Assembly (NCBI RefSeq): GCF_030142155.1
Contig: NZ_CP126247.1
Location: forward strand, 1,550,001 to 1,614,000
Reading direction: 5' to 3'
Origin: Arthrobacter sp. zg-Y820
GTDB lineage: Bacteria; Actinomycetota; Actinomycetes; Actinomycetales; Micrococcaceae
Length of the DNA stretch: 64,000 nucleotides
This document shows positions 18,932 to 27,557 of the stretch, piece after piece. The notes under the pieces are model-generated. The model had not been told where the DNA came from and did not search any database. It saw only the letters and a program-made list of their open reading frames with translations. Position 1 is the stretch's first letter. Every line of letters starts with the position of its first letter. A program made the position numbers and the translations under genes.

Positions 18932-19672
18932 TCAGCCCACTCGATGAGCCTGGTTTTCCCAGACATGGACGGCAAACGCGGAGGCCATGGCGGCGCAGCG
19001 GCCGGCGCTGTCGGTGTCGTGGGTAAGAGCTGCCTCGACGAGTTGACCGAGGCTCAGCCCCTGCTCGGCCAGAGCAGCGTCGTCCCAGTTCCTGAGTTCT
19101 TCCGCCTGTACCTCCGGGTGAAACTGCAACCCCCAAACGCGTTCGCCCAACCGGAATGCCTGATTGGTGCAGTCCGAGCTGGACGCGAGGAGGACGGCGC
19201 CTGCCGGCAGAGCAGTGATCCGGTCCTGGTGGTTTTCAATGAGGAAAGCCTCCGGGGCAAAGGCGGATATGACCGTATCCAAGGCTCCCTCGTCCGTCAC
19301 CCGAATACGTACGGCGCCCCGTTCCGGCGTTCCGTCATTCCGTTTCACCTCTCCTCGGGCAACGTCGGCCAGTAACTGCCCGCCCAAGCAGATCCCCAGC
19401 GTCGGAATGTCCCCGGCAATGGCCTGCTGCGCCAACCTGCGTTCCCGAGGGAGCCAGGGAGCTTGTTCGTAGTCATCGGGCATCAGCCCGCCGCCGAGCA
19501 TTACCAGGCCGTCGAAAGCCGCCAGGGTTTCGGGCAGCCCGTCGCCGCCGAACCTGATGTCCAGGTCAAGTCCGGCATCGCGGAACCAAGGTTCCAGGCG
19601 GCGCAACCCGCTCTGGCGGGAGTTAGCCACCACGAGCACTTTCGGCGGGTCGGACGGATTTTCATTTTCCAT
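18932..19672 (-). CDS. Class I glutamine amidotransferase-like protein
   Basis: A 246-residue GATase1 domain with the nucleophile Cys in LGICLGGQLLAD (about residue 85) and the His in LQFHPEV (about 180). It resembles the stand-alone COG0518 group, which includes gamma-glutamyl peptide or amide hydrolases. The ATG at 19672 has GGGAG 5 bp before it; a GTG 12 bp upstream would abut the dipeptidase stop. It is the last gene of the GNAT-SIS-racemase-dipeptidase operon, so a gamma-glutamyl or amidated D-amino-acid substrate is a reasonable guess. Confidence 0.85.
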   Translation of the reverse strand: MENENPSDPPKVLVVANSRQSGLRRLEPWFRDAGLDLDIRFGGDGLPETLAAFDGLVMLGGGLMPDDYEQAPWLPRERRLAQQAIAGDIPTLGICLGGQLLADVARGEVKRNDGTPERGAVRIRVTDEGALDTVISAFAPEAFLIENHQDRITALPAGAVLLASSSDCTNQAFRLGERVWGLQFHPEVQAEELRNWDDAALAEQGLSLGQLVEAALTHDTDSAGRCAAMASAFAVHVWENQAHRVG

Positions 19673-19684
19673 GATTGCTCCCAC

Positions 19685-20737
19685 TCAGTTGGTTCCGGCC
19701 CGCACGAAAGAGCGGTAGTCGTCATCTGCACCCGCGAGCACCCGTAGGACGTTTCCGGAAGCAAGTTTGCGAAGGTCATCGTTGTCCCACCCGCGGTGCG
19801 ACAGTTCAGCGAAGAGGTTCGGATAGCCGGCAACCGTGTCCAGCCCCTCCGGCATCGCGTCAGTACCGTCGAAGTCACCGCCCAGGCCAACTCCGTTGAT
19901 GCCGGCGACGGACCGCACATGGTCAATATGGTCTGCTACGGTGCGGACATCCACCGGCGGCATCGGGCCCTTTTGACCGGCTACCACCCATGCGCGGCGC
20001 TCCGGACACATGAATGAGGGTACGAAAGTCACCATGTGGACACCTCCGGCCGCGGCCACACGTCGGATCACGTCATCGGGGACATTGCGCGGATGGGGGT
20101 TGACCGCATAGGCGCCGGAATGGCTGTTGATCACGGGCATGGTGGATGCATCCAAGGCATCGTGCATGGTTTTGATGGAGGCGTGGGCCAAATCCACCAG
20201 CATTCCGATGCGGTTCATTTCGGCGATGACTTCCCGGCCGAATGCGGTGAGGCCGTTATTGACCGCGGCGTCGGTGGCGGAATCGGCCCAGCTGCTGCTG
20301 GAGGTCCACGTCAGGGTCAGGTAGCGGGCACCCAAACGTGCATAACTGCGCAGCACGGCCAGCGAACCGTTGATCTGGCTGCCCCCTTCGACTCCGATCA
20401 GCGAGGCAACGCGGCCATCCTGCATGCTCCGGCGGACATCGTCTGCGGTGGACGCTAGCCGGAACGTGTCGGGGTACCGGGCAGCCATCCGGTGCACGAA
20501 GTCGATCTGTTCCAGCGTTGCTTGGACCGCGTCTGCGCCGCCGATGTCGCTGTGGACCCACACCGACCAGAACTGTCCTGCAACACCGCCTTTCCGGAGC
20601 GCCGGAATATCGGTGTGCAGACTGAGCTTGTCGTCCTCCATTCCCTCGACGGAGTATCCGCGCGTGGTGCGTGCCGTCCAGGGGAAATCATTGTGCCCGT
20701 CAATGACGGGGATTTGTGGCAAGTGGCTAGTACTCAT
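19685..20737 (-). CDS. Membrane-dipeptidase family (M19) dipeptidase
   Basis: A 350-residue zinc dipeptidase of the renal-dipeptidase family. Metal ligands are seen in VIDGHNDFPW (HxD, about residues 13-15), GVEGGS (Glu about 119), VDLAHAS (His) and NSHSGA (His), with GLGGDFDG (Asp) near residue 290. There is no signal peptide, so it works in the cytoplasm. Bacterial members commonly cleave L-D dipeptides. It overlaps the racemase gene by 11 bp, which ties it to D-amino-acid metabolism. Confidence 0.92.
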   Translation of the reverse strand: MSTSHLPQIPVIDGHNDFPWTARTTRGYSVEGMEDDKLSLHTDIPALRKGGVAGQFWSVWVHSDIGGADAVQATLEQIDFVHRMAARYPDTFRLASTADDVRRSMQDGRVASLIGVEGGSQINGSLAVLRSYARLGARYLTLTWTSSSSWADSATDAAVNNGLTAFGREVIAEMNRIGMLVDLAHASIKTMHDALDASTMPVINSHSGAYAVNPHPRNVPDDVIRRVAAAGGVHMVTFVPSFMCPERRAWVVAGQKGPMPPVDVRTVADHIDHVRSVAGINGVGLGGDFDGTDAMPEGLDTVAGYPNLFAELSHRGWDNDDLRKLASGNVLRVLAGADDDYRSFVRAGTN

Positions 20738-21887
20738 CTGCGGTTCCCTGCTGCCGGCCGGACTGGTCTGCAGGCACTTCGGAATCGAAATACCGCAGTT
20801 GGTTGTGCGCTATCCAGGCATGGTCGATTGCGAACCCGATGCCCGGACCGGTGGGAACATCGACAGCGCCGTCGCGGGCAGTAATAGCCGGGGTGATGAC
20901 ATCCCGGGCGTAGTACTTGTCCGAACCTGAAACATCCGAGGGCAAGGTGAAATTGGGGAGGGAGGAAAGCGCCACGTTACCCGCCCGGCCTATTCCAAAT
21001 TCATGCATGCCGCCGCACCAAACAGGGATCCCCTCGTTCCACGCCAGGTCATGGGCGGCTTTGGCCACGGTCAGCCCGGCCATGCGGGACACCTTAATGT
21101 TCAGGACCCGGCCGGCCTTCATCGCGATCATGGTCCGCAGATCGTCGAGTTGAACCACGGCCTCGTCGAGGCACACTGCGGTGGCGATGCGTTCCTGCAG
21201 CCGGGCGTGGGCGGGAAAGTCGCGGGGGGCAAACGGCTGTTCGATCATGGTCAGGCGGTACGCATCCAGTTGGGCGAGCCGGTCCATGGAGGAGGTGTCT
21301 GAGCCGTAAGCACCGTTGGCGTCCACATGCAGGTCGAGTGCGGGGTAAGCCTGGCGCACGGCCTGAACCGGCAGGACGTCCCAGCCCGGTGCAATCTTCA
21401 GCTTGACCCGTCCGTAACCGGCTGAAACCTGCTTGTCGACTTGGTCCAGAAGGATATCGATGGTCGGCTCTATGCCCAGCGAGACTCCTGACCGGACCAC
21501 CGAACGGGTGCCGCCCAGCCCTGCGGCCAGCGACTGGCTGTTCGCCTTGGCCCACAGGTCCCAGGCGGCACCGGCGAACCCCGCCTTGGCGAATTCGTGG
21601 CCGCGGATTTTGGCCCAGCAGCCGTCAACGTCGCCGGGGTGCTCCCACTCGACTCCGAGCACGGACTGAACCAGGTATCCGGTAGCCATCAGCCAAGCGG
21701 TGTCAGTGGTTTCAGAAGTGAAATATGGATGGGTGGAGGAAGCGACTTCGCCCCAGCCGGTGGAATCATGCTCGTCGGTCAGCTCCACCAGGATGTGCGT
21801 GAGGCTGGACTTCTTATGCGAGCTGGTTTGGAAGCTGTGGACGAGCGGCAACTCCACCTCGAACAGGCGGACACGGGTGATCTTCAT
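20727..21887 (-). CDS. MenC-like enolase-superfamily protein, probable N-acylamino-acid racemase
   Basis: A 386-residue member of the o-succinylbenzoate synthase/N-succinylamino-acid racemase group. Catalytic and metal residues are complete: the KLKI lysine pair (about residue 170), DANGAY (Asp), IEQPF (Glu), CLDEA (Asp) and NIKVSRMAG (the second catalytic Lys about 270). No menaquinone genes are nearby. Instead it sits with a GNAT acyltransferase, an M20 hydrolase and an M19 dipeptidase, the context in which this group racemises N-succinyl amino acids. Racemase rather than synthase is therefore the preferred reading. Confidence 0.85.
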   Translation of the reverse strand: MKITRVRLFEVELPLVHSFQTSSHKKSSLTHILVELTDEHDSTGWGEVASSTHPYFTSETTDTAWLMATGYLVQSVLGVEWEHPGDVDGCWAKIRGHEFAKAGFAGAAWDLWAKANSQSLAAGLGGTRSVVRSGVSLGIEPTIDILLDQVDKQVSAGYGRVKLKIAPGWDVLPVQAVRQAYPALDLHVDANGAYGSDTSSMDRLAQLDAYRLTMIEQPFAPRDFPAHARLQERIATAVCLDEAVVQLDDLRTMIAMKAGRVLNIKVSRMAGLTVAKAAHDLAWNEGIPVWCGGMHEFGIGRAGNVALSSLPNFTLPSDVSGSDKYYARDVITPAITARDGAVDVPTGPGIGFAIDHAWIAHNQLRYFDSEVPADQSGRQQGTADEY

Positions 21888-22606
21888 GAAAAACCCTTTT
21901 CATTTTCATCGGTCGGATCGAAGTAGAGGCCCATGGATTTTCCTATGGCGCCGCGGGTGCCGAGCCGGCGACGGGCACCTTTTGCGCTGGCCGCCGTCAG
22001 CGTGCTCAACAAATGACACACCGCCGCTATGGAGGTGGGCGAATCGGCGTAGGAGGCAGAACCGGTATTGAGCGCGATCAGCGCGGCGGCGTCCCGGGCC
22101 AGGGGTGAGTCCTCGCTGTCGGTGATCACCACCAGGCGTCCGCCGGCCTGTTGGAAGAGCCTGCCCAGCATCACTGTTTCCTTCCGGTACCGGCGCAACG
22201 AAAACAAGATCAGGACATCCGAGCTGCGCACATCGCTGAGGACATCCAGCGGGTTCAGGGAGTGTCCGTCGATCAGGAACACGTTGGACAGCGTTGAGGC
22301 CAAATCGGCATTCAAGAGGGCGGCGTAGGCAGAGGACTTGCCCTCTCCGGCAATGTATTTCCGCCGGGCGCCAAGAATGATGGCCGCGGATTGCGGCACG
22401 GCCCCGCTGTAGCGCAAATGGGTGAAGGAATTGGCCAGGGATGCAGTCTCGGTTTCCATGAGCCTTTCTTGGAGTCCCTCCGCTGAAAAATTCTTCCTCA
22501 GCCGCACGCCGAAACGGTCCTCCGGCGACTCAAGCGAACGATTCAGCTCATAATCCTGGTCAAGAGGTTTCCCTGGATCCGCGGTGCCTGGTTGCTCCTG
22601 CATCAT
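21884..22606 (-). CDS. RpiR-like SIS-domain protein lacking the helix-turn-helix domain
   Basis: A 240-residue protein. Residues about 33-60 (FGVRLRKNFSAEGLQERLMETE) match the linker that follows the HTH in MurR/RpiR regulators. Residues 68-210 form the SIS sugar-isomerase-type domain (KYIAGEGKSSAYAALL, DVLILFSLRRYRKETVMLGRL, LVVITDSEDSPLA). The normal 75-residue N-terminal HTH is absent; only about 30 non-conserved residues precede the linker. No HTH is encoded upstream in frame, where the GNAT gene lies. The start overlaps the GNAT stop (ATGATG/TGA). It could be a ligand sensor acting through a partner, or an enzyme. Confidence 0.8.
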   Translation of the reverse strand: MMQEQPGTADPGKPLDQDYELNRSLESPEDRFGVRLRKNFSAEGLQERLMETETASLANSFTHLRYSGAVPQSAAIILGARRKYIAGEGKSSAYAALLNADLASTLSNVFLIDGHSLNPLDVLSDVRSSDVLILFSLRRYRKETVMLGRLFQQAGGRLVVITDSEDSPLARDAAALIALNTGSASYADSPTSIAAVCHLLSTLTAASAKGARRRLGTRGAIGKSMGLYFDPTDENEKGFS

Positions 22607-23409
22607 TTTCCTTCCGGACGGTCCCTGCTGGCCAGGTAAGCGGAAGTCAGCTGCCCTGCAGGCAGGCAACTGACGAGAGTAAAGCCGGCGTCGAAGATGT
22701 CCTTCAGGCTCGATGCCAACCGTCCGCGGGTCCGGGCCTGGCTGCCGTAGGGGTCGCCGTCTGCCGGGAGCCCGGCCGGCACCGGTATCCAGTAGGCCTC
22801 CCCGTCGGGGATCAGCGCACCGAATTCCTCGTTCTGCAGGCCTTCGGGAGGAACGGGCATCTGTTTGGGTTCGGAATGTTCGGAACCGGGCCCAAACTTC
22901 CATTCGACGAGGATCCGGTCTGTGTACTCCCGCCCGTAATAGTTCTCGATGAAGTCGATTCCACGGGCGCCCAGCGAGTTCAGGTTGAAGTGCGCGTTTC
23001 GAGCGAGCATCGGATCGAAGGTCCACCGCATGGCCCGGACTCCCTGGCGCAGCGTGAGATCGCGCTGGCAGTTTTTCAGGATCCGGCCGCACCCCTGGCC
23101 CTGGTAACGCGGGTCAATCACGGTGGCCTGCGAGTAGTGGTAGGGCATACCGCCGTCGAAGCCGGTGAACCCGTAGGCGAAACCGATCAAACTCGACTCC
23201 TCGTTGCAGATGCCGACCGCTGAGCCGCCGTTGCGCACCAGGGCGCTCAACAAGTTCACGTTTAGGCCATACCCCTTTGCTTCGTAGCCAAAGACTCTGC
23301 TGTAGAGGTCGTTGGCTTCTTGGAACGCGTCGTGGCTCGTGAGCAGTCCGCTGAAGCACTTCTGGCCCGTTGGTAAGGACCAGCTCCGCAGTTCATTCAT
23401 TCTGGTCAT
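22603..23409 (-). CDS. GNAT acyltransferase, probable D-amino-acid N-acyltransferase
   Basis: A 268-residue GNAT protein of the COG3375 type. The acyl-CoA pyrophosphate loop is in YQGQGCGRILKN (about residues 100-111), followed by the group-specific MRWTFDPMLARNAHFNLNSL and YGREYTDRILVEW. In Geobacillus, a GNAT protein linked to N-succinylamino-acid racemase transfers succinyl groups to D-amino acids, and the same neighbourhood is seen here. It is the first gene of the minus-strand operon and is divergent from the M20 gene. Start at ATG 23409; an internal ATG three codons later is possible. Confidence 0.82.
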   Translation of the reverse strand: MTRMNELRSWSLPTGQKCFSGLLTSHDAFQEANDLYSRVFGYEAKGYGLNVNLLSALVRNGGSAVGICNEESSLIGFAYGFTGFDGGMPYHYSQATVIDPRYQGQGCGRILKNCQRDLTLRQGVRAMRWTFDPMLARNAHFNLNSLGARGIDFIENYYGREYTDRILVEWKFGPGSEHSEPKQMPVPPEGLQNEEFGALIPDGEAYWIPVPAGLPADGDPYGSQARTRGRLASSLKDIFDAGFTLVSCLPAGQLTSAYLASRDRPEGK

Positions 23410-23512
23410 AATGTGATCCGTAAACTCCGAGGGCGGGTTAGCTGCATGCTATGTTTCAGCATGTTTGTCAGTTACTTTCTGCAATATACGTTTCTTATCC
23501 TGAGGGGTCATT

Positions 23513-24649
23513 TTGACGCCAGATGAAATGCGAGCTGCTGTTGCCCGTCGTGAAAACCTGATTCTGGAGCGGGTCAGGCACTTGGTGGAGATCGAGTCGC
23601 CCTCGGGGGACCGGGAGGCGAGCACCCGGATCACGGACGTGCTGATCGAATGGTTCGGCGCCCTCGACGTGCAGATCGAAACCGTCCGCGCCGAGGCAGG
23701 AACCCACTTGCTGATCGAAGCCCCGGGAACCACGGAGGAAGCCCCGCTGCTGCTCATCGGACATTCCGACACCGTATGGCCCAGCGGAACCCTGGACACG
23801 AGCCTGCCCTGGTCGGTGCAGGACGGGGTGGTCCGAGGGCCGGGAGCGTTCGACATGAAAAGCGGGCTGGTCATGATCCTCTCGGCACTGGAACTCCTGA
23901 AAGGCCGTCCCCGCCGCAGTGTGCGCATCCTGATTAACGCGGACGAGGAAATCGGTTCCCCGACCTCCCAGGACCTTGTGCGCCGGGCCGTGGCAGGAGC
24001 GGCCGGGGCCATCGGCTTCGAATCCCCGCATCCGGATGGTGCCTTCAAAGTCGGCCGCCGCGGATCCACCCGGATCCACGTGGAAGTCACTGGCCATGAA
24101 GCGCATGCCGCGCTTGACCCCGACAAGGGTGTCTCGGCGATCGACGAACTCGTCGACCAGCTCCTCGTTCTCCGCGGAATTGTCGAGGAAGCCTCGCTCT
24201 CGGCTCCGGTCCTGTTCAATGTCGGGACTGTTTCCGGAGGGACCCGGGCCAATGTGGTGCCCGGCCAGGCCAGTGCTGAAATTGGGCTCCGATTCCTGGA
24301 TGCCGTGACGGAGCGTGCGGTCCTGGAGCGGTTTGCGGATTTGGCGCCCGTACGGAGGGGTGCCGTGGTGACTACCAAGGTGCTCAGCAGCCGCCCCGCT
24401 TGGAAAGCCACCAGCGCCGACGCGGCGCTGCTCCGGGAAGTGTCGCTCCTGGCCGAAGGTTTTGGCTGGGACGCCACCGGACGACCGGCAGCCGGAGCCG
24501 GGGACACCAACCTCGTGGGAGCCCTGGGGGTTCCCACGATCGACGGCTTCGGGCCGGCCGGTGCAGGGTCTCACGCAGCGGATGAACACTTTTTGCTCCC
24601 GGACCTTTACCGCCGCACCGCGCTGCTGGCCGCGCTTCTGCAGCGTTAG
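23513..24649 (+). CDS. M20-family metallopeptidase, candidate N-acyl-amino-acid hydrolase
   Basis: A 378-residue zinc hydrolase of the carboxypeptidase G2/ArgE/DapE type. Metal ligands: HSDTVWP (about residues 84-90), Asp in GAFDMKSG, Glu-Glu in ADEEIGS, Glu in GFESPH and the C-terminal His in DEHFLLPD. The TTG at 23513 follows GAGGGG at 5-bp spacing. It is the only plus-strand gene between two minus-strand operons, sharing its upstream region with the GNAT gene. In the D-to-L route an M20 enzyme removes the N-succinyl group from the L-isomer; that is the proposed role. Confidence 0.85.
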   Translation: MTPDEMRAAVARRENLILERVRHLVEIESPSGDREASTRITDVLIEWFGALDVQIETVRAEAGTHLLIEAPGTTEEAPLLLIGHSDTVWPSGTLDTSLPWSVQDGVVRGPGAFDMKSGLVMILSALELLKGRPRRSVRILINADEEIGSPTSQDLVRRAVAGAAGAIGFESPHPDGAFKVGRRGSTRIHVEVTGHEAHAALDPDKGVSAIDELVDQLLVLRGIVEEASLSAPVLFNVGTVSGGTRANVVPGQASAEIGLRFLDAVTERAVLERFADLAPVRRGAVVTTKVLSSRPAWKATSADAALLREVSLLAEGFGWDATGRPAAGAGDTNLVGALGVPTIDGFGPAGAGSHAADEHFLLPDLYRRTALLAALLQR

Positions 24650-24681
24650 GCGCCGGAGCGCTACCGGGGGCAGTACGGGGG

Positions 24682-25887
24682 TTACCAATTGGGCTCCCCG
24701 GGTGACGGGGGCAACGGCACGCCGGGAGGGTGAAAGACATAGGTGATGCCTCCGCTTCCCTTCAACCAGGCGCTCTCGAAGGGTGCCCGGTCCAGCTCGC
24801 GCCGCACCTCGCCGCTCGAGGCGGCGCCGGGATCATTGACGATGACGTTTCCCTCCCCGGTGAACCCCGAGATCACCAACAGGTGCCCGTCCGTGTCATA
24901 ACCGGCCTGCGGGAGTTCCTCCCTGGTGAATGAAACCGAAACGACCAGCGGAATTCCGAGGGCAATGAAAGCTTCGGCTTCGGCGAGGGAACGCAAACGC
25001 GTGACAAAGGCCCGAAGCCCGAACCCGGCGGCATAAGCAGCATTGAACGCCCAGTTCCCGGTCCCCTCGTAGCCATGGTCATAGACGCCCTGCGCCGCCC
25101 AAATGATGTGCGGGTCGCCCTGGGGCGCCTCGATGGATTCGAGCAACTCGGCCCCGACCTCCCGGCCCCAGTAATACAGCACCATGCTGGTGGCGGTGGG
25201 GGAGCACCAGGCAGCACCCCCGCCGGCGAACGCCGGGTAGCAGCCGGCATGGATCATCTGCGGGAAGCGCGGGACATCTAGTGCGAGTCCCTTGTCCAGT
25301 GTGAAGGCACTGGTCGGTTTCAGATCGTCCGACGGCGGTGCGCTGACCATGGCATACAGGGCCGCCAGCTGCACCGGGGCAGTCGAGCCGGCGGGCCGCA
25401 CCAGCGTTGCCCGGACCTGGAAAGCATGGAAGGGGCGGTCCTGCGCAGCACGGAACGTGTCGTTCAGCACCCGGCCGGCAGCGTCAGACTGTCCGTCGAT
25501 GGTGGTTCGCCGGATATCGCCCGATGCGAAGTCGTCGCCGCCCGCCCAGTGGCCCAGAACGAACCATCTGCTCCAGCACCCGTCCGCCCCCCGGACCCGT
25601 AAGGCGGCTTCCAGCCAGGTTGCGGTGGGTGTAACGGCATGCCACGAGAGAACAGCCTCGCCGGCCGGGAAGCCGGTTTCAATAACAGGAGAGGTCGACA
25701 CACCGCGCTGGTCGCCGCTCTCCGGGGGGATGGGCCGGGGACTCGCCGGGCCGGTCGCGCCCGCCGTTGTGTCGTCGATGCGCAGCGCTCCGTTGTCCCC
25801 GGACACGAGACCCGCAAGAGTTCCGGCAGCGAAACCGGGGTCCCTGCCCAGATCATGAAAGCGTATCCGGGGAGCCGGGCCGGTCAT
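24682..25887 (-). CDS. C39-like peptidase family protein
   Basis: A 401-residue protein. The C-terminal half (from about residue 205, LALDVPRFPQM) is a C39-like papain-fold domain: catalytic Cys in GGAAWCSPTATSMVLYYWG, His in TDGHLLVISGF and Asp in VNDPGA. The N-terminal 190 residues look like a beta-sandwich accessory domain (ETGFPAGEAVLSWHAVTP, WSRWFVLGHW). No signal peptide is present, unlike many secreted relatives. It is the last gene of the ABC-transporter operon, overlapping the serine hydrolase gene by 4 bp, so it may cleave imported peptides. Confidence 0.82.
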   Translation of the reverse strand: MTGPAPRIRFHDLGRDPGFAAGTLAGLVSGDNGALRIDDTTAGATGPASPRPIPPESGDQRGVSTSPVIETGFPAGEAVLSWHAVTPTATWLEAALRVRGADGCWSRWFVLGHWAGGDDFASGDIRRTTIDGQSDAAGRVLNDTFRAAQDRPFHAFQVRATLVRPAGSTAPVQLAALYAMVSAPPSDDLKPTSAFTLDKGLALDVPRFPQMIHAGCYPAFAGGGAAWCSPTATSMVLYYWGREVGAELLESIEAPQGDPHIIWAAQGVYDHGYEGTGNWAFNAAYAAGFGLRAFVTRLRSLAEAEAFIALGIPLVVSVSFTREELPQAGYDTDGHLLVISGFTGEGNVIVNDPGAASSGEVRRELDRAPFESAWLKGSGGITYVFHPPGVPLPPSPGEPNW

Positions 25888-26705
25888 GCGCTGCCCTGAA
25901 CATGCCCGCGAAGCAGCACACCGACGTCGCGCATTGCGTCCATGGCCGCATCACGGTGGTCGCTGCCCCGTTCCCAGTTCGCTAGCACCGCATAGGCCAC
26001 CCGGCTTTCGGACGTCGACAGCACGCCAATGTCGGCGCGCACGCTGCTGGTCGTTCCCGTCTTGTTCCACAGCCACAGTCCGCGGTCATAGTAGTCATGG
26101 GCCAGCGGATCGAAGTTGAAGGTGGAAGCCACCATGGAGCAATCCACGCCGGCACCCAGCCACCGCCGCAGTGTGTCGCATCCGGCTGCGTCGAGCAGTT
26201 CGTTGCGGGCCAGACGGGAGACGAAACCGCTGAGCTCCGTGGCGCAGCCGGTGGAAAGGCTAGTCGGAAACCCGGCCGGAACCGGCCACCGCACGATGTC
26301 ATTCAGGGACGAGGAACGTATTCCCAGCTCCCTGGTGTGTGCGTGGATGACGTCCAGGCCGACCCTCCGGCACATGGTGTTGGTGGCTGCATTGTCGCTG
26401 ACCGCACCAATCAGTGTGCAGATGTCATAGATGCTCAGGGTCCCGGCCTGCAGCTGGTGCCACAGCCCGGAGTTGTCCATCCACTCGTTCGGTCGGCGGG
26501 TGACCTGCTCATCGAGGTTGAGGCGGCCCTCTGCTTCGAGCCTGAGGACCGAATGCAGCAGGAAGACCTTGCCGACGCTGGCGGTATCCAGCGCCCGGTC
26601 CGGCTCATATGAGAGGACCTCGGCACCGGAATCAATGTCGAAGGCGCTCACGGACCACGCGATGCCGGGGCTATCCAAGCGGTCGAGAATCTGTTGGCGC
26701 TCCAT
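25884..26705 (-). CDS. Serine hydrolase of class A beta-lactamase fold (copy 1)
   Basis: A 273-residue penicillin-binding-protein-like hydrolase. It has TASVGKVF (SxxK, about residues 42-45), AVSDNAATN (SDN, about 100) and WNKTGTTSS (KTG, about 207). The omega-loop ExxLN glutamate required for deacylation in true class A beta-lactamases is not recognisable. No signal peptide is seen, so the enzyme should be cytoplasmic, which is odd for a beta-lactamase. It is paralogous to the next gene and encoded between transporter and C39-like peptidase, favouring a peptidase or amidase role on imported peptides. Confidence 0.82.
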   Translation of the reverse strand: MERQQILDRLDSPGIAWSVSAFDIDSGAEVLSYEPDRALDTASVGKVFLLHSVLRLEAEGRLNLDEQVTRRPNEWMDNSGLWHQLQAGTLSIYDICTLIGAVSDNAATNTMCRRVGLDVIHAHTRELGIRSSSLNDIVRWPVPAGFPTSLSTGCATELSGFVSRLARNELLDAAGCDTLRRWLGAGVDCSMVASTFNFDPLAHDYYDRGLWLWNKTGTTSSVRADIGVLSTSESRVAYAVLANWERGSDHRDAAMDAMRDVGVLLRGHVQGSA

Positions 26706-26738
26706 GCTCTTATGCCTCCATCGGCAGGTGTCGCCGGG

Positions 26739-27557
26739 TCATGGCAGACCGGTGACGAGCACCCGGATGGAATCACCGATCCGGTGCATGGCCCCGAGCA
26801 CCAGTGCCCGCAAGTCTCCGGATTCATCGCTCCAATTCGCAGCAACCGCATAGGCCACACTGCGCGCCGGACCGTTGAGAATTCCGATGTCAGCGCGCGC
26901 GAAGCTCGTACTGCCGGTCTTATGCCGCAGCTCCATGCCCTGGTACTCGGGCTCATCATGGGCTAGCGGATCGAGAAGGAACCCGGCAGCGACCATCGAG
27001 GTGTCAGTGTCCGCGGCCAACCATCGGCTCACCAGCCCGCAGACTGATTTGTTCAGGATTTCATCCCGATTGAGCCGAATCATCAGGTCGCTGAGCTCAG
27101 CCGCTGTCCCGTAGGACGGGGTCCAGGGCAGGCCGGGACCACGTTCGTTGCGGATGTAGTCCAGGAGCGCGGTGTCCTTGTATCCGAGTTCCGCAGCCAC
27201 GGCGTGGACGGAGTCGAGCCCGCAGAGGTGGATGAGGGCGTTGGTAGCCAGATTGTCGCTGACAGCGCCGACCAGCAGAGCAGCGTCGTAGGCCGTGATG
27301 CGCTGTTCGAACATGCGGTAGAGCAAGCCGGAATCCTCGACGACGTGCTCTTCGGGGATCTCGATCAACCGGTGCGGGTCCAGCCGCCCGTCGACTATGC
27401 GGCGGGCGACGTCGATGAGCAGGAACACCTTCCCAATGCTGGCGGTCCGGCACACGGTGTCGGAGTGGTGGGTCGCCGCCACCTGTCGGGTATCGGCGTC
27501 CAGAATATGTATGGACCAGGTGACCCGGTCATCGAGTTCGGGCAGCGTAAAGGTCAT
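26739..27557 (-). CDS. Serine hydrolase of class A beta-lactamase fold (copy 2)
   Basis: A 272-residue paralogue of the preceding entry, with TASIGKVFLL (SxxK), AVSDNLATN (SDN) and RHKTGSTSF (KTG) in the same order. Again there is no signal peptide and no clear ExxLN motif. The two copies have diverged widely, so the duplication is old. Its start overlaps the stop of the transporter ATPase gene in the order of transcription (ATGA), making it part of the peptide-uptake operon. Confidence 0.82.
   Translation of the reverse strand: MTFTLPELDDRVTWSIHILDADTRQVAATHHSDTVCRTASIGKVFLLIDVARRIVDGRLDPHRLIEIPEEHVVEDSGLLYRMFEQRITAYDAALLVGAVSDNLATNALIHLCGLDSVHAVAAELGYKDTALLDYIRNERGPGLPWTPSYGTAAELSDLMIRLNRDEILNKSVCGLVSRWLAADTDTSMVAAGFLLDPLAHDEPEYQGMELRHKTGSTSFARADIGILNGPARSVAYAVAANWSDESGDLRALVLGAMHRIGDSIRVLVTGLP

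Noticed and set aside
20727..21887. Assignment of the enolase-superfamily gene as menC for menaquinone synthesis
   Set aside because: No other men genes are present, and the GNAT, M20 and dipeptidase neighbours fit N-acylamino-acid racemisation instead. Enzyme assay is still needed.
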